Part shown: piece by piece, positions 48,714 through 59,923 of the stretch | Position numbering within the stretch: position 1 is the first letter of the stretch | Layout: every line of letters starts with the position of its first letter | Assembly (NCBI RefSeq): GCF_015706575.1 | Contig: NW_024037076.1 | Location: forward strand, 7,660,777-7,724,776 | Direction: 5' to 3' | DNA from: Patiria miniata | Taxonomy: Eukaryota > Echinodermata > Asteroidea > Valvatida > Asterinidae | Length of the DNA: 64,000 nt | Made by a program: the position numbers and the translations under genes | The notes under the pieces: model-generated | What the model was told of the DNA's origin: nothing | Seen by the model: only the letters and a program-made list of their open reading frames with translations | Database searches by the model: none

Positions 48714-49149
48714 TTCTTAAGTGATTGCTGCTTTTACAAATAGGCTTATATACAAATTACGTTACAGGTTAGTTTCCCGTCCATAAAATGATCACCGTTC
48801 TATGTATCAATTCTTTAAATGCAAATAAACAAATTGGTGAGGGGATTTTTAGTGGTACGTGTCCGTCATGAGACAATTTTGTCATGCCGTTACGTGCCCG
48901 TCGTGAATTGAAGTGGGACGTGGGTTCATTCCTTGCACGGCCCCAGTTTCAAAGTTGTGGGTATGAAAAAAATGGTGACAATTTTGCTTTAAAAATAATT
49001 TTCTATTTTTTGGGACTGGTTTGCACATGTTTAATTAGAGAACAGTAACAATATTTTGGACTCGGGTTTTGTTTTCCTTTTTTGTTTCTGCTTTTGGAGT
49101 TTGGAATTGTAAAGTAATGTTAGTCCAGTGTAATCGTCACTCATTTTTC

Positions 49150-52100
49150 CCGCTATATTTTGCTTTTCCGCTTGAAAGTGGAAAAGCATTGTTTCTGTTC
49201 TCATTTTTGGCTTTTCCGCAAATTGCGGAAAAGCCTTTCTTTTTGTTCTGATATTTCTTTCTTTTTCTTCTTCTTTTTTCCCCCTGGCAAATCCCATAGA
49301 CTTTGTACACGTCTTTTCTCAACACCACTTTTGCACATCTGAAGTGACGTCATCATGACGTTATCATCTGATTTTTTTGAATTTTTTAAATTTTAATATT
49401 TTCTTCAAATTTTGCAAAAATTATATAAAATACGGTCCGATCGACTTCAAACCTGGCACACACTTATACAACCATCTGAAGATGTATGCCGAATCATGAC
49501 GTCATCGTGACGTCATCACGTGTCACATGACGTCATCCTAAAAGTGCATACTTTAAGGCCCTATATCTACAGAACCGGAAGTCCAATTGGGTTCAAACTT
49601 GGTATGCAAGTATTCCGGGACGTGTTATAGACAAAAATTGCAGTGACGTCACGATGACGTCATCATGTGATTTTATATAAATTATGCAATTTTTGGACCT
49701 TTTACTCAAATCTCATCAATGGAGCATGGTAAATTCAAAATTCTTTTTGTAACATGTTTGTCAGGTGAAAGACAGATGCACAAAATTTCATAAAATGTGT
49801 GACGTCATCACGACATCATCAAAAACGTGATTTTGTGATTCACATATAAGGGTATGTCCTATCGTTATGAAACTTGGTGGGTAGGTAGGTATAGATAAAA
49901 GCATTCAAAATCTGAAGTGACGTCATCATGACGTCATCGCCTGATTTTTTTTATGAATTTTTCAAATTTTAATATTTTCTTCAAATTTTGCAAAAATTAT
50001 ATAAAATACGGTCCGATCGACCTCAGAGAACCTGATGTCCGATTGGGTTCAATGTCAGTATGCAGATATTCCAGGAAGTGTTATATACAAAAATTGCAGT
50101 GACGTAACGATGACAACATCATGTGATTTTATATGAATTATTCAATTTTTGGACCTTTTACTCATATCTCATCAATGGAACGAGGTTAATTCAAATTCTT
50201 TTTTGCAAAAGGTTTGTTAGGTCGTAGATAGATACAGAAAATTTCAAAAAATGTGTGCCGTCATCATGACGTCATGAAAAAGATTTTTTTTTAAACATAG
50301 GATGGACACTTTTTGTATAGAATACGCATGTACATGTACATGTTCATTCGACCTGGATGAAACTCCGTTACGGCAGTCATTAATAAAACGGTCGAAACCG
50401 CTCAGTGTTTGTCCACAAACACATTTCTAGTTGTTATTTTTTTTTTCCACTTTTTTTCTCATAGGATAACACATGTTTTCGTTCTACAAGTCACTTTTGG
50501 CTTTTTTTCATCTCCGATCGACTTCAAACCTGGCACACACTTAGACCACCATCTGAAGATGTATGCCGAATTATGACGTCATCATGACGTCATCACGTGT
50601 CACGTGACGTCATCACGTGTCACGTGACGTCATCCTAAAAGAGCATACTTTAATGCCCTATATCTGCAGAACCGGAGGTCCGATTTGGTTTCAAACTTGG
50701 TATGCAAGTATTGCGGGACGTGTTATAGACGAAAATTGCAGTGACGTCATGATGACGTCATCGTGAGATTTTATATAAATTATTCAATTTTTGGACCTTT
50801 TACTCATATCTCATAAACGGAATGTGGTAAATTTGAAATTCTTTTTGTAACAGGTTTGTTAGGTCATAGATAGATGCACAAAATTTCATCATGACGTCAT
50901 CAAAAACGTGATTTTGTGATTCACATATACGGGTATGTCCGATCGTTATGAAACTTGGTGGGTAGGTAGGTATAGATAACAGCATTCAAAATCTGAAGTG
51001 ACGTCATCATCTGATTTTTTATGAATTTTTTAAATTTCAAAATTTTCTTCAAATTTTGCAAAAATGATATAAATTACAGTCTGATCGACTTCAAACCTGG
51101 CACACACTTAAACAACCATCTGAAGATGTATGCCGAAGCATGACGTCATCACGTGTCACATGACGTCATCCTCAATGTGCATTATTTAAGGCCCTATATC
51201 TACAGAACCGGAAGTCCAATTGGGTTCAAACTTGGTATGCAAGTATTCCGGGACGTGTTATAGACAAAAATTGCAGTGACGTCACGATGACGTCATCATG
51301 TGTTTTCATATAAATTATGCAATTTTTGGACCTTTTACTCAAATCTCATCAATGGAGCATGGTAAATTCAAAATTCTTTTTGTAACATGTTTGTCAGGTG
51401 AAAGATAGATGCACAAAATTTCATAAAATGTGTGACGTCATCATGACATCATCAAAAACGTGATTTTGTGATTCACATATAAGGGTATGTCTGATCGTTA
51501 TGAAACTTGGTGGGTAGGTAGGTATAGATAAAAGCATTCAAAATCTGAAGTGACGTCATCATGACGTCATCGTCTGATTTTTATGAATTTTTCAAATTTT
51601 AATATTTTCTTCAAATTTTGCAAAAATTATATAAAATACGGTCCGATCGACCTCAGAGAACCTGATGTCCGATTGGGTTCAATGTCAGTATGCAGATATT
51701 CCAGGAAGTGTTATAGACAAAAATTGCAGTGACGTCACGATGATGTCATCATGTGATTTTATATGAATTATTCAATTTTTGACCTTTTACTCATATCTCA
51801 TCAATGGAACGTGGTTAATTCGAAATTCTTTTTTGCAAAAGGTTTGTTAGGTCGTAGATTGATACAGAAAATTTCAAAATATGTGTGCCGTCATCATGAC
51901 GTCATGAAAAATGTTTTTTTTTTTTACATAGGATGGACACTTTTTGTATAGAATACGCATGTACATGTTCATTCGACCTGGATGAAACTCCTTTACGGCA
52001 GTCATTAATAAAACGGTCGAAACAGCTCAGTGTTTGTCCACAAACACATTTCTAGTTTCTTTTTCTTTTTCCACTTTTCCCCATAGGTTTTGTACACGTT

Positions 52101-53000
52101 TTTATTCTACAAACAACTTTGGGAATTATTTTAAATCCGATCAACTTAAACCTCAGCATAGTCATTAACAATCATCTGAAGATGTATGCCGAAACTTTTC
52201 GTCATCATGACGTCATCAGGGGTCACGTGACATCGATTTGAATGTTCATATTTTACAGTCTTATGACTTTTGAACTAATGGACCGATTGGTCTCAAACTT
52301 GGTATGCATATAGTCAGGGAAGTGTTATTGATGAAAATTGATATGGCAAGGTCACGTGACCTTCCCGTCCGGTTCTACTGGAAGTGGTAGTTTTAGACGC
52401 TAATTATCAAATCTCATGAATTATACATCTGATGTGATTGATGCCTTATGAGCTCCGTGCGCTACCAATAGAGGGTGCCCTTTCACCTAACAACGACGTC
52501 CCATGGGCGGGACATTTTGCTGGTTGACGCGCACCGTTCCTTGTGTGTGACGCACGTACACCAGGGGATTTGTTCTATTTACACGCAGTGGCCGCGCCTC
52601 GCGGCAAATGAATTGCAGTCAGGCAAGATGGCGTCGGTCGGTCACCCCCAACTGTACTTCCTTTGCTGGTGAGGGGGTGCTTTTGAACAGAGCGCAGATT
52701 ATAATGAAGCAACATTTGAAGAAAAATATATTGTTTTTTTATTACCGTGCATTTTATTGTTCTGATTTTATGACGTCATGAATATTTAATGAGGCAATCT
52801 GTACAGTCTTATAACTATAGCACTGTCTGACCGATTGATATCAAACCTGGTAGGTATATAGACAGGGAAATGTTATAGATAAAAATCGGTGTGACAAGGT
52901 CATGTGACCCCTACTTCCGGTGTTACCGGAAGTGTTAATTTGAGACCCTTATAAGCATATCTCATGAATATCATTTATCAATATATCATTTGTTGTTAAA
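49150..53000 (+). mobile_element. Second, divergent Helitron-like array (two units plus a 5' part)
   Basis: The same architecture as 26320-35337 with about 70-80% resemblance by eye. It starts with hairpins (GCTTTTCCGC...GCGGAAAAGC at 49162-49235), then a T-rich tract, cccatagactttgtacacg, and the gcacacacttatacaaccatctgaag block. Repeats with gggttcaaacttggtatgc and TGACGTCA clusters follow. Units end at CTAG 50427 and 52052, each after gtttgtccacaaac. The stretch after 52055 repeats the 5' part again and fades out near 53000 without a CTAG end. No coding genes. Confidence 0.65.
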
Positions 53001-53339
53001 GGTATATTTTTTATCTACACTTTGTTCGATCATAGGAAATTATAAATGCCCTTAAAACTTTCTCAGGCTTTGAGACATCGTACATCAGAAAAAATTGGGA
53101 TAAAGAAAAACAATTAATTAACAAACAGTTTTGACTTTTTCTCAAAATCTGACCAAACGTGGCTACTTCCTGAACGTGGCATGATGATCACCGGACAGCA
53201 AGGTTATGAGACAGGGAATGTCAGGGACAAGAAATAATCACACAGACACAGCAAAGTAACTTGGGCTTACATTTTGTCATCTTTTTTTTATTGTGCGTGA
53301 CTGCAATTAAAACGCCAATCACTTAGTATCGTTTGTTTA

Positions 53340-53815
53340 TTCCGCCATCTGCGGTGCATCAAAGAAGATCATTTCCTGGCAGCCCGCTACGAGAAACTTA
53401 TTAAAAACATGATGGGTCAACTTTCGTGCTTCTGGAGACACATCAATTCAAACTTCAAAGATACATTTTGTAGTCAACAAAACTGAATACAAACTAAAAA
53501 CCGCAAGATGGAGTTTTCAGTGAATGATCGGTAATTCACTTTGAACTTTGTAAATCTTAGGTTACGGACTTGTTATGGGTACTACCCGCCATCTGCGGCG
53601 CATCAGAGAAGATGATTTCCTGGCTAGCGGCTACAAGAAGCTTTACTACAAACACAAACAATGGGTTGATACTATCGTGTTTCGCCACTTTCGGGCTTCT
53701 GGAGACGCATCAAAGATAGTCTAAATAAAACTGAAAACAAAATATAAACCGCAAAATGGAGTTTTGGAATCGTGGGTAAACTCACTCTGAACTTTGTTAA
53801 TCTTCTGTTAGTGAT
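53340..53815 (+). repeat. Tandem duplication, two ~240-bp units
   Basis: Both units begin cgccatctgcgg(t/c)gcatca. They continue with gatttcctggc, tcttctggagac(a/g)catca, aaccgcaa(g/a)atggagttttg and a cactctgaactttgt-like end. Identity by eye is around 75-80%. There is no recognisable ORF. Confidence 0.82.
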
Positions 53816-54008
53816 ATTTGAATGTACGTACTTGTGTTTTTTTTTGTCTCGGACGTTGCGTCGAAATTTCTAAATTCGGTTACGGGTACCCGACCCGATA
53901 AAATGGAACCAGTTCTTGGCCTCCGCGGGCGGGTACCGGGTACCCGCAACAGGCTTAGTCTAGAGTTACTCAAGCTACACTCAGTAGAGCTAAACTATAC
54001 TTCCAACT

Positions 54009-56007
54009 ACTCCTAGAACCATGAGGCTCCACGTAGTGGAGCCTCATAGACAACTTACCCCGCAAAATTGTTTGCCTTTACAAAACACCAACCAAGTACA
54101 AAAATGTCCATCACAACCAAGCTATTTCCGGCAGAACTGCTGCACAGTTTGCCCCTAAACTCCGTACAATACCTCATGACATACTCACGTTATGTGCACC
54201 AAACAAACATCGGTGGATTCTGTCGGTTTTTAGGCCAAAATGATGAAAAATTTGCCCTTTCCGCACTGAGCCAACCTGACACTTGAAACGTGCACACAGA
54301 ACGATCGCGGTCATTTTCGGTTCGATTGCTCGGAGCGCGCCGCGGGAGGTACGTGCTTGCACTTGTACGCATGAGCATACTAGTATCATTCTGCACCTAC
54401 CGTATCCCCCGCGGCGCGCTCCGAGCAATCCGAAAATCATCGTTCGATCATATCTGTGTGCACGTTTCAAGTGTCAGGTTGGCTCAGTGCGGAAAGGGCA
54501 TATTTTTCATCATTTTTGCCTAAAATCGACAGAATCCACCGATGTTTGTTTTGTGCACATAACGTGAGTATGTCATGAGGTATTGTACGGAGTTTAGGGG
54601 CAAACTGTGCAGCGGTTCTGTGGGAAATAGCTTGGTTGTGATTAGCTCTACTGAGTGGAGCGTTGAACTATGTACGGTACCCTCCGTACAAACGCTCCAC
54701 CGATTTGGCATACTTTGGTGGCGGCTTCACAGTAGCATGATAGTGTACATACCCACGCGAGGACAAAAAGACCCAAAAAAAAACGGTAAAGAGAATACAA
54801 ATGAGAGAGACAGTTACCTTGGATTTATCTACACATTCATGACATTCCATCAGACCCCTTATATTGTTCGCAAACAGCAAAAATTTTGGAAAAAAAAAAC
54901 AGCAAAATAGTCAGAAAACTTACAGCTCAATGTGTTTGCCGTGAAGCTCAGACCTTGCACCGACTTGCCGAATGAGGGCATCTGATGTGACGTCACCGTC
55001 GTTGCTCGATCGAAGAAAAACAAGTTGCGCTTAATCAACGACTGTTTCATGTAGTCATATGTGTCCCGCGCCAAAAGCCCACACTGTCAGACGGTGCGGG
55101 GCACATATGACTACATGAAACAGTCGTTGAGTAAGCGCAACTTGTTTTCTTCAATGGTGACGTCACACACGCGCGCCATGAATTATGCATCAGTCATGTC
55201 AGTGAAATGGCTGCACAATTCGGCAGACACATTTAATTGTGCTCAGCGGTAAGTTCAGACTATTTTGTTCTTTTTTCAAAATTACCGGTTGTTTGCAACG
55301 ATTTAAGGGGTCTTATGGAATGTCATGAATGTGTGGATCTATCCAGGGTTACTGTCTTTCTCATTTGTATTCTCTTTATCAGTTTCTTTGGGCCTTTTAG
55401 AAATATCCTCGCGAGGGCATGCACAAAATGCAGGAATAATTGCAGAATACCCCGCCACTCAGAAATACACCCCTAAATTCTCTGGCTACGAGGTTGGAAT
55501 CACTGGAAAAGAAACAATTCAAGTCCATGCCAGCTACGCGGATACTGAGTAGGGGTCCATTATTTGAGAACAAAGTAACACAAAAGGAATGGGAGTTGCT
55601 GAAAATTGTTTAAGTCCAAACCAGCTACCCTGTTGGCGGCTACGTGGTTACGAAGTGGGAGTGCAATGGAGCATGACGCATAGTACATACAAGTAGCGCT
55701 GAGAATGTTTATTGAGGTCAACCAACCGTGACCTCGCAGCCGGCTACGAGGTGGATAGATCGAATGGCGGGGTATTCTGCAATTGTGACAAAATGCATAC
55801 CGTCATGTCGACCGTATACCCGTCACCAAAGTATGCCAAATCGATGGAGCGTTTGTACGGAGGGTACCGTAGTTCAACGCTCCACTCAGTAGAGCTAGGT
55901 TGTGATGGACGTTTTTGTACTTGGTTGGTGTTTTGTAGAGGCAAACAATTTTGCGGGGTAAGTTGTCTATGAGGCTCCACAACATGGAGCCTCATAGTTC
56001 TAGGAGT
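54009..56007. mobile_element. 2-kb compound foldback element (palindromes within a palindrome)
   Basis: The outer arms 54009-54124 and 55893-56007 are inverted repeats of about 115 bp, with ends actcctagaaccatgaggctc and the mirrored gttctaggagt. A long inner inverted repeat is centred near 55078 (arms about 54640-55065 and 55091-55890). A separate hairpin with ~235-bp arms (about 54103-54357 and 54405-54646) occupies only the left half. The similar minus- and plus-strand ORFs sharing GLMECHECVD are simply the two arms read in opposite directions. No transposase. Confidence 0.85.
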
Positions 56008-56060
56008 ATACTTCAACATGTTCAACATGTTCAATATTGAATACATTAGAAACCTTGGTA

Positions 56061-57730
56061 CAACTATAGAATGCAGGGCCACTTTACTCTACATCCGCGC
56101 CTCCGTACGGCTGCGTGGAGGCTAGCCCGACTGCCTCTGGCCGTACAGTACTATCGCAAGCTCTGTAGTACGGCCAGACGCCCGATGCTTCCACAGAGAC
56201 TGATTTTTTTTGGCCGCCGATGTAGCGATTTTGCTACATCTTTCGATCGCGATTATCTTTTCATCCAGGACACAAATTTCCAAAGTTAAGGTTCGTAGTC
56301 GTAGAGCAACTCATACCTTTTCGAAAAAACATTCTTTGGTCTCAATATTTTCATCCATCTGGCCACAAGACGAATTTCAGTCATCAGATTCCACAAATAT
56401 CGTCCCCCATGCGATCCCCCATGCGATTTCAGAATGGCGGCCGCGCTGTAATGTATGCATTATGCGAGCGCGCTTGGGCAAGTAATGAATATGCATCATA
56501 GTTTATGACATTTGTAGGACACTCAGCGCGGCTGGCCATACAAACACGAGGTCATGAACTAAATAATGCATATTCATTATCTTGCCCAAGCGCGCTCGCA
56601 TAATGCATACATTACAGCGCGGCCGCCATTTTGAAATCGCATGGGGGATCGCATGGGGGACGATATTTGTGGAATCTGATGACTGAAATTCGTCTTGTGG
56701 CCAGATGGATGAAAATATTGAGACCAAAGAACGTTTTTTCGAAAAGGTATGAGTTGCTCTACGACTACGAACCTTAACTTTGGAAATTTGTGTCCTGGAT
56801 GAAAAGATAATCGCGATCGAAAGATGTAGCAAAATCGCTACATCGGCGGCCAAAAAAAATCAGTCTCTGTGGAAGCATCGGGCGTCTGGCCGTACTACAG
56901 AGCTTGCGATAGTACTGTACGGCCAGACGCAGTCGGGCTACGTGGAGGCGTGGAGCCGCAGTCGACCTACCTCCGAAAATCGCTCGTGGAGTCGTGGAGC
57001 CGCAGTCGATATCTTCGAGAATTGCGCCCTCTATCGGTGCGCATCTCTGCGACTCCGCGACTCCGCGCCTCCGCCACTCCAGTGCCCCGGGTCTCCGCGA
57101 CTCTGCGACTCCACGTTTCCGCGCCTCCGCTACTCCAGACAGTGCCCCGTCGCCCTCCTCCCTTCCTATTTTGCGAGCCCATTTAAAATGGATATGGATG
57201 CTTCGTTCTCAAAAAAATTTCGCCGAGAATTGCGCCCTCTATCGGTGCGCGTCCCTGCGACTCCGCCACTCCAGTGCCCCGCGTTTCCGTGACTCTGCGA
57301 CTCCACGTCTCCGCGCCTCCGCCACTCCAGACAGTGCCGGGCCCCGTCGCCCTCCTCCCTTCCTAATTTGCGCGCCCATTTAAAATGGATATAGATGCTT
57401 CGTTCTCAAAAAAATTCCGCCGAGAATTGCGCCCTCTATCGGCGCGAGTCTCTGCGACTCCGCGACTCCGCCACTCCAGTGCCCCGCGTCTCCGCGACTC
57501 TGCTACTCCACATCTCCGCGCCTCCGCCACTCCACGACTCCGATCCGTACCGTGCCCCCAACACATTTACAAGCACGCCCTCCCTTCCGATCCTTCATGA
57601 GAAGCTTAGAAGACAAGTGCATTCGCTGTACTTAGCACTTTTTGCAGGTTTGCATATTACTCCTATCCATCCACGCCTCCAAGCAAAATAAAAAAACCTT
57701 GCTCCGGCGTGGCCCTGCATTCTATAGTTG
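56061..57730. mobile_element. Composite foldback element with 22-bp perfect TIRs
   Basis: 56061-56082 (CAACTATAGAATGCAGGGCC plus AC) is exactly inverted at 57709-57730. Inside, about 380-bp arms (56115-56495 and 56566-56950) form an almost perfect inverted repeat around a 70-bp spacer. The differences seen are single bases, such as acattctt versus acgttctt. The rest is a GC-rich tandem array (57017-57560). ORFs on both strands with the same protein sequence (MAADVAILLHLSIA...) are the two arms, not a gene pair. Confidence 0.85.
57017..57560 (+). repeat. GC-rich ~200-bp tandem repeat, nearly three units
   Basis: Units begin gagaattgcgccctctatcgg at about 57017, 57225 and 57423. Within each, words such as gcgactccgc, cgcctccgccactccag and gtgccccg recur every 10-25 bp. 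Open frames on both strands (Ser/Arg/Ala/Pro-rich) reflect base composition and lack any protein signature. Confidence 0.9.
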
Positions 57731-57831
57731 CTCCGAAACCTTTACGTATATGAAAAAAAATGCCACTTTTGCTATTGTGTCTTAGCGTTATAAACAGAAC
57801 GCTAGGCTCATCCTATCCTAGCTAGGCCTAC

Positions 57832-58041
57832 CTGTGACATCTGAGGCCGCAAGCAAATGTCTCGTGTCAAGTCCACAGCACCCGGATTTAAGTGGTTCAA
57901 AAGCTGACAGAGCACCACACCGTCTCGCAACGTTTGGGCCAAATCGAAGACCTGAGCACTCTCCCAAGTTGTCTTGTGTGTAGGGGGTAAGGCCCCACAC
58001 TGTATCAACCACCCAGCGCATATTTTCCACGCCTCCTCCAT
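57832..58041 (-). CDS. vav: vav exon 1 (start codon and CH domain)
   Basis: The first coding exon: 70 codons ending at a CAG|gtaggc donor in phase 0. It starts [20 protein letters not shown], continues [20 protein letters not shown] and [18 protein letters not shown], and ends LRPQMSQ. [19 protein letters not shown] and LRPQMSQ are near-identical to vertebrate Vav CH domains. The CH domain of Vav does not simply bind actin; it folds back to help autoinhibit the DH domain. The ATG is chosen because it gives the conserved M-E-x-W start, has A at -3 and G at +4, and is the first ATG after an in-frame TGA at 58081-58083. Confidence 0.97.
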
Positions 58042-58160
58042 TTTTATCTCTTCCGCAAATTTTCCAGAAGTTTTTCCCCGTCACTACACTACTCTTCATG
58101 CTCTTGCATATGTCTTGTAATTGTGTCTGTGTTCTGCTTTTTTGGTGAAGCATTTCCTGT
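58042..58160 (-). promoter_or_regulatory. vav 5' leader next to the start codon
   Basis: The in-frame sequence upstream of ATG is open for 13 codons and then stops (TGA at 58081-58083). This supports the start rather than a longer exon. The context gataaaaATGG is favourable for initiation. The transcription start and any upstream non-coding exon cannot be placed. No convincing TATA element was identified. Confidence 0.5.
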
Positions 58161-59100
58161 ATTAGCTGGTTTCCATTCTTTAGTACTCATCCATTAATAG
58201 AGTACCAGTTCGTCTGAAACGTCACAAAATTCGTGGTCTCATGCCGCCCTCTATCGAAACTTTAAAGTTGTCGACCAAATAAAACCGTGCTCTTCAACTT
58301 TTTCGATTCTTTTCTCTGCTGACGAATCTTCAATTTCTATATTTTAACGAAAAAGCTATCCTTTTTTCTAGTTTGCACGTTCTCAACCCTCTGAAAATAT
58401 GCCTTTATTGTTGCCTTTGCGCCATTAACACACAAAAAGATACGCTTGGCCATTGGATTACTGTCGGGCTAGACTTAACTCAAGTCGGAATTGGGGATTA
58501 AGTCGGTATCTCACACACAAAAATTAAACAAATTAGTAGTTAGTTACATCTTTCCAGAATCAGAAGCGCGACAAGTTACACTTCAACGTCAACACGTGCA
58601 CCTCTTCCACTTCCAGACTTCGATGCCGTGCGCGCGCACACTGTGTACAACCTGTTGTATGTAGCAAGGTGATTGTGAAGTCCCAGGGATCTTGTTATAA
58701 GGGCCGCGTGTTCGACCGTACATGTACATGTATTATTATCGGTCAACATTTGTTTGTTTGTTTGTTGGGGTGTTTGTTGGGGTGTTGGGGTGTTTGTTTG
58801 TTTGTTTGTTGGGGTTTGTTGGGGTGTTTGTTTGTTTGTTTGTTGTTGTGTTTTTTACTATTATTTATTTTATAACTGACATACAGATCCTAGTCATTTG
58901 ATTGGTGGAACTCACATCACGTGACATTCGTTATTGCTCCCATTCACGCCGCGGCTCAAAAAGTATTACTGTATCTCATACATATTCATGATCGAGAGCC
59001 GAACTCTCACTGATCAATTCACCATCACGTGCCAGATGTTATTTTTGCTGTTCACCAAGCCTGCGCGCGAGGATTCACGCACAGGGTAAATACGCATGCG
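58161..59100. other. Region upstream of vav, no gene recognised
   Basis: It may include the vav promoter. At 58750-58850 there is an imperfect (TTGTTTG)/(TTGGGG) microsatellite that produces a Cys/Leu/Phe ORF. No other repeat or coding signal is clear. Confidence 0.45.
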
Positions 59101-59102
59101 TA

Positions 59103-59139
59103 GTAGACTGTCGCACGGGTTACCCGTGCGACAGTCTAC
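59103..59139. repeat. Perfect hairpin, 18-bp arms with 1-nt loop
   Basis: GTAGACTGTCGCACGGGT is followed by one T and then its exact complement. The flanks continue partial symmetry (gcatgcg on both sides). The word cgcacgggt recurs at 59172. Confidence 0.9.
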
Positions 59140-59461
59140 CGCGCATGCGCTTTACAAAGCAATCGTGGAACTGTCGCACGGGTGAAGTGAGCACGCGCGA
59201 ACATCGCCCAAACGAGCTAGAGATGGTTGCACGGCGCGTTATTTTCCCGAGCTCAATGATGCCGAACTAGAGAATATTTATGGACAATAAAGATATGTAT
59301 TTACAGCTGCACTGTATTGTAAACGAACAGAACTAGTGAAGTTCGGCAATACGATTCTTTAGGTGAACTGGACAAGTTTTTCAAAAACAATTGTTTGAGG
59401 TGCATACTGCAACGAAAAAAAACACACAAATCGGCGCTGAATATGTATGAGGTATAGTAAA

Positions 59462-59600
59462 ACAAATATAACATGGTTTATTTCGGTTGGATAGCCGATA
59501 TTAGCTCCCTCGGTATTGGAAGTTGACAAACTAGTTTGTAAACTTCCAATACCTCGGGGAGCGAATATCGACTGTCCACCCTCAAACCATGTTATATTTG
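59462..59600. repeat. Palindromic MITE-like hairpin
   Basis: Arms run from acaaatataacatggttt to its complement at the right. The inner parts mirror each other around ctagtttg, including cttccaatacctcg and its complement. A few mismatches are present. Same style as the hairpins at 60160-60323 and 60584-60749. Confidence 0.88.
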
Positions 59601-59751
59601 TATATTATAACACCTCATCCACAGATTCTGTGTCTTGATTGGTCGAGAGCGAGTCACATGATACTTTCTATTTTTGCTATCTTTCTGTGCACGGCCAAAA
59701 GAACTATACCCGTAGCAACCAAAGTACTATACCATTGGCAACCAAAGTACT

Positions 59752-59908
59752 ATAGACCGCTTGCAGACGCGTTCGATAATTGACGCGCGAAGGTGCGCGA
59801 CGCCATGTTGTGGGACAAAATGTGCATGGATAGATATGCGCTTGACCCACAACATGGCGTCGCGCGCCTTCGCGCGTCGATTATCGAACGCGTCTGCAAG
59901 CGGTCTAT
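59752..59908. repeat. Palindrome with ~60-bp arms
   Basis: The left arm atagaccgcttgcagacgcg is mirrored at 59889-59908. Symmetry continues inward through gttgtgggacaaa / cccacaacatggcg with only small indels. It generates similar ORFs on both strands, which are not genes. Confidence 0.9.
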
Positions 59909-59923
59909 TTCCACGGCGCTGTA

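Larger units (their letters stand above)
679..58041 (-). other. vav: Vav-family Rho/Rac GEF gene, 5' portion (exons 1-10, 3' part outside window)
   Basis: The gene runs right to left. Ten exons are listed separately: 57832-58041, 20278-20394, 18642-18700, 17755-17829, 17252-17402, 15299-15388, 13687-13971, 2936-3031, 1341-1412 and 679-752. Their lengths sum to 1229 nt and every junction keeps one reading frame, giving 409 codons plus 2 nt. Domain order is CH (about residues 1-119), acidic tyrosine region (about 135-180) and DH (about 213-390), the N-terminal layout of Vav proteins. Vav proteins are cytosolic exchange factors that load GTP on Rac/Rho/Cdc42 after tyrosine phosphorylation downstream of receptor and Src/Syk kinases. 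The PH, C1 and SH3-SH2-SH3 modules expected next are not in the window. Whether the animal has one vav or several, and which vertebrate paralogue is closest, cannot be told here. Intron 1 is unusually large at 37.4 kb and filled with transposons. Confidence 0.93.

Noticed and set aside
54859..55476. Conserved-looking GLMECHECVD peptide pair
   Set aside because: The similarity comes from inverted-repeat arms read on opposite strands. Differences are not concentrated at third codon positions, and the frames are unbounded by starts or splice sites.
56210..56853. Two ORFs with the same MAADVAILLHLSIA start on opposite strands
   Set aside because: They are the two arms of an inverted repeat. The protein has no recognisable domain.
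56869..57600. Ser/Arg/Pro-rich ORFs on both strands
   Set aside because: GC-rich 200-bp tandem array. Frames are open on both strands because of composition.
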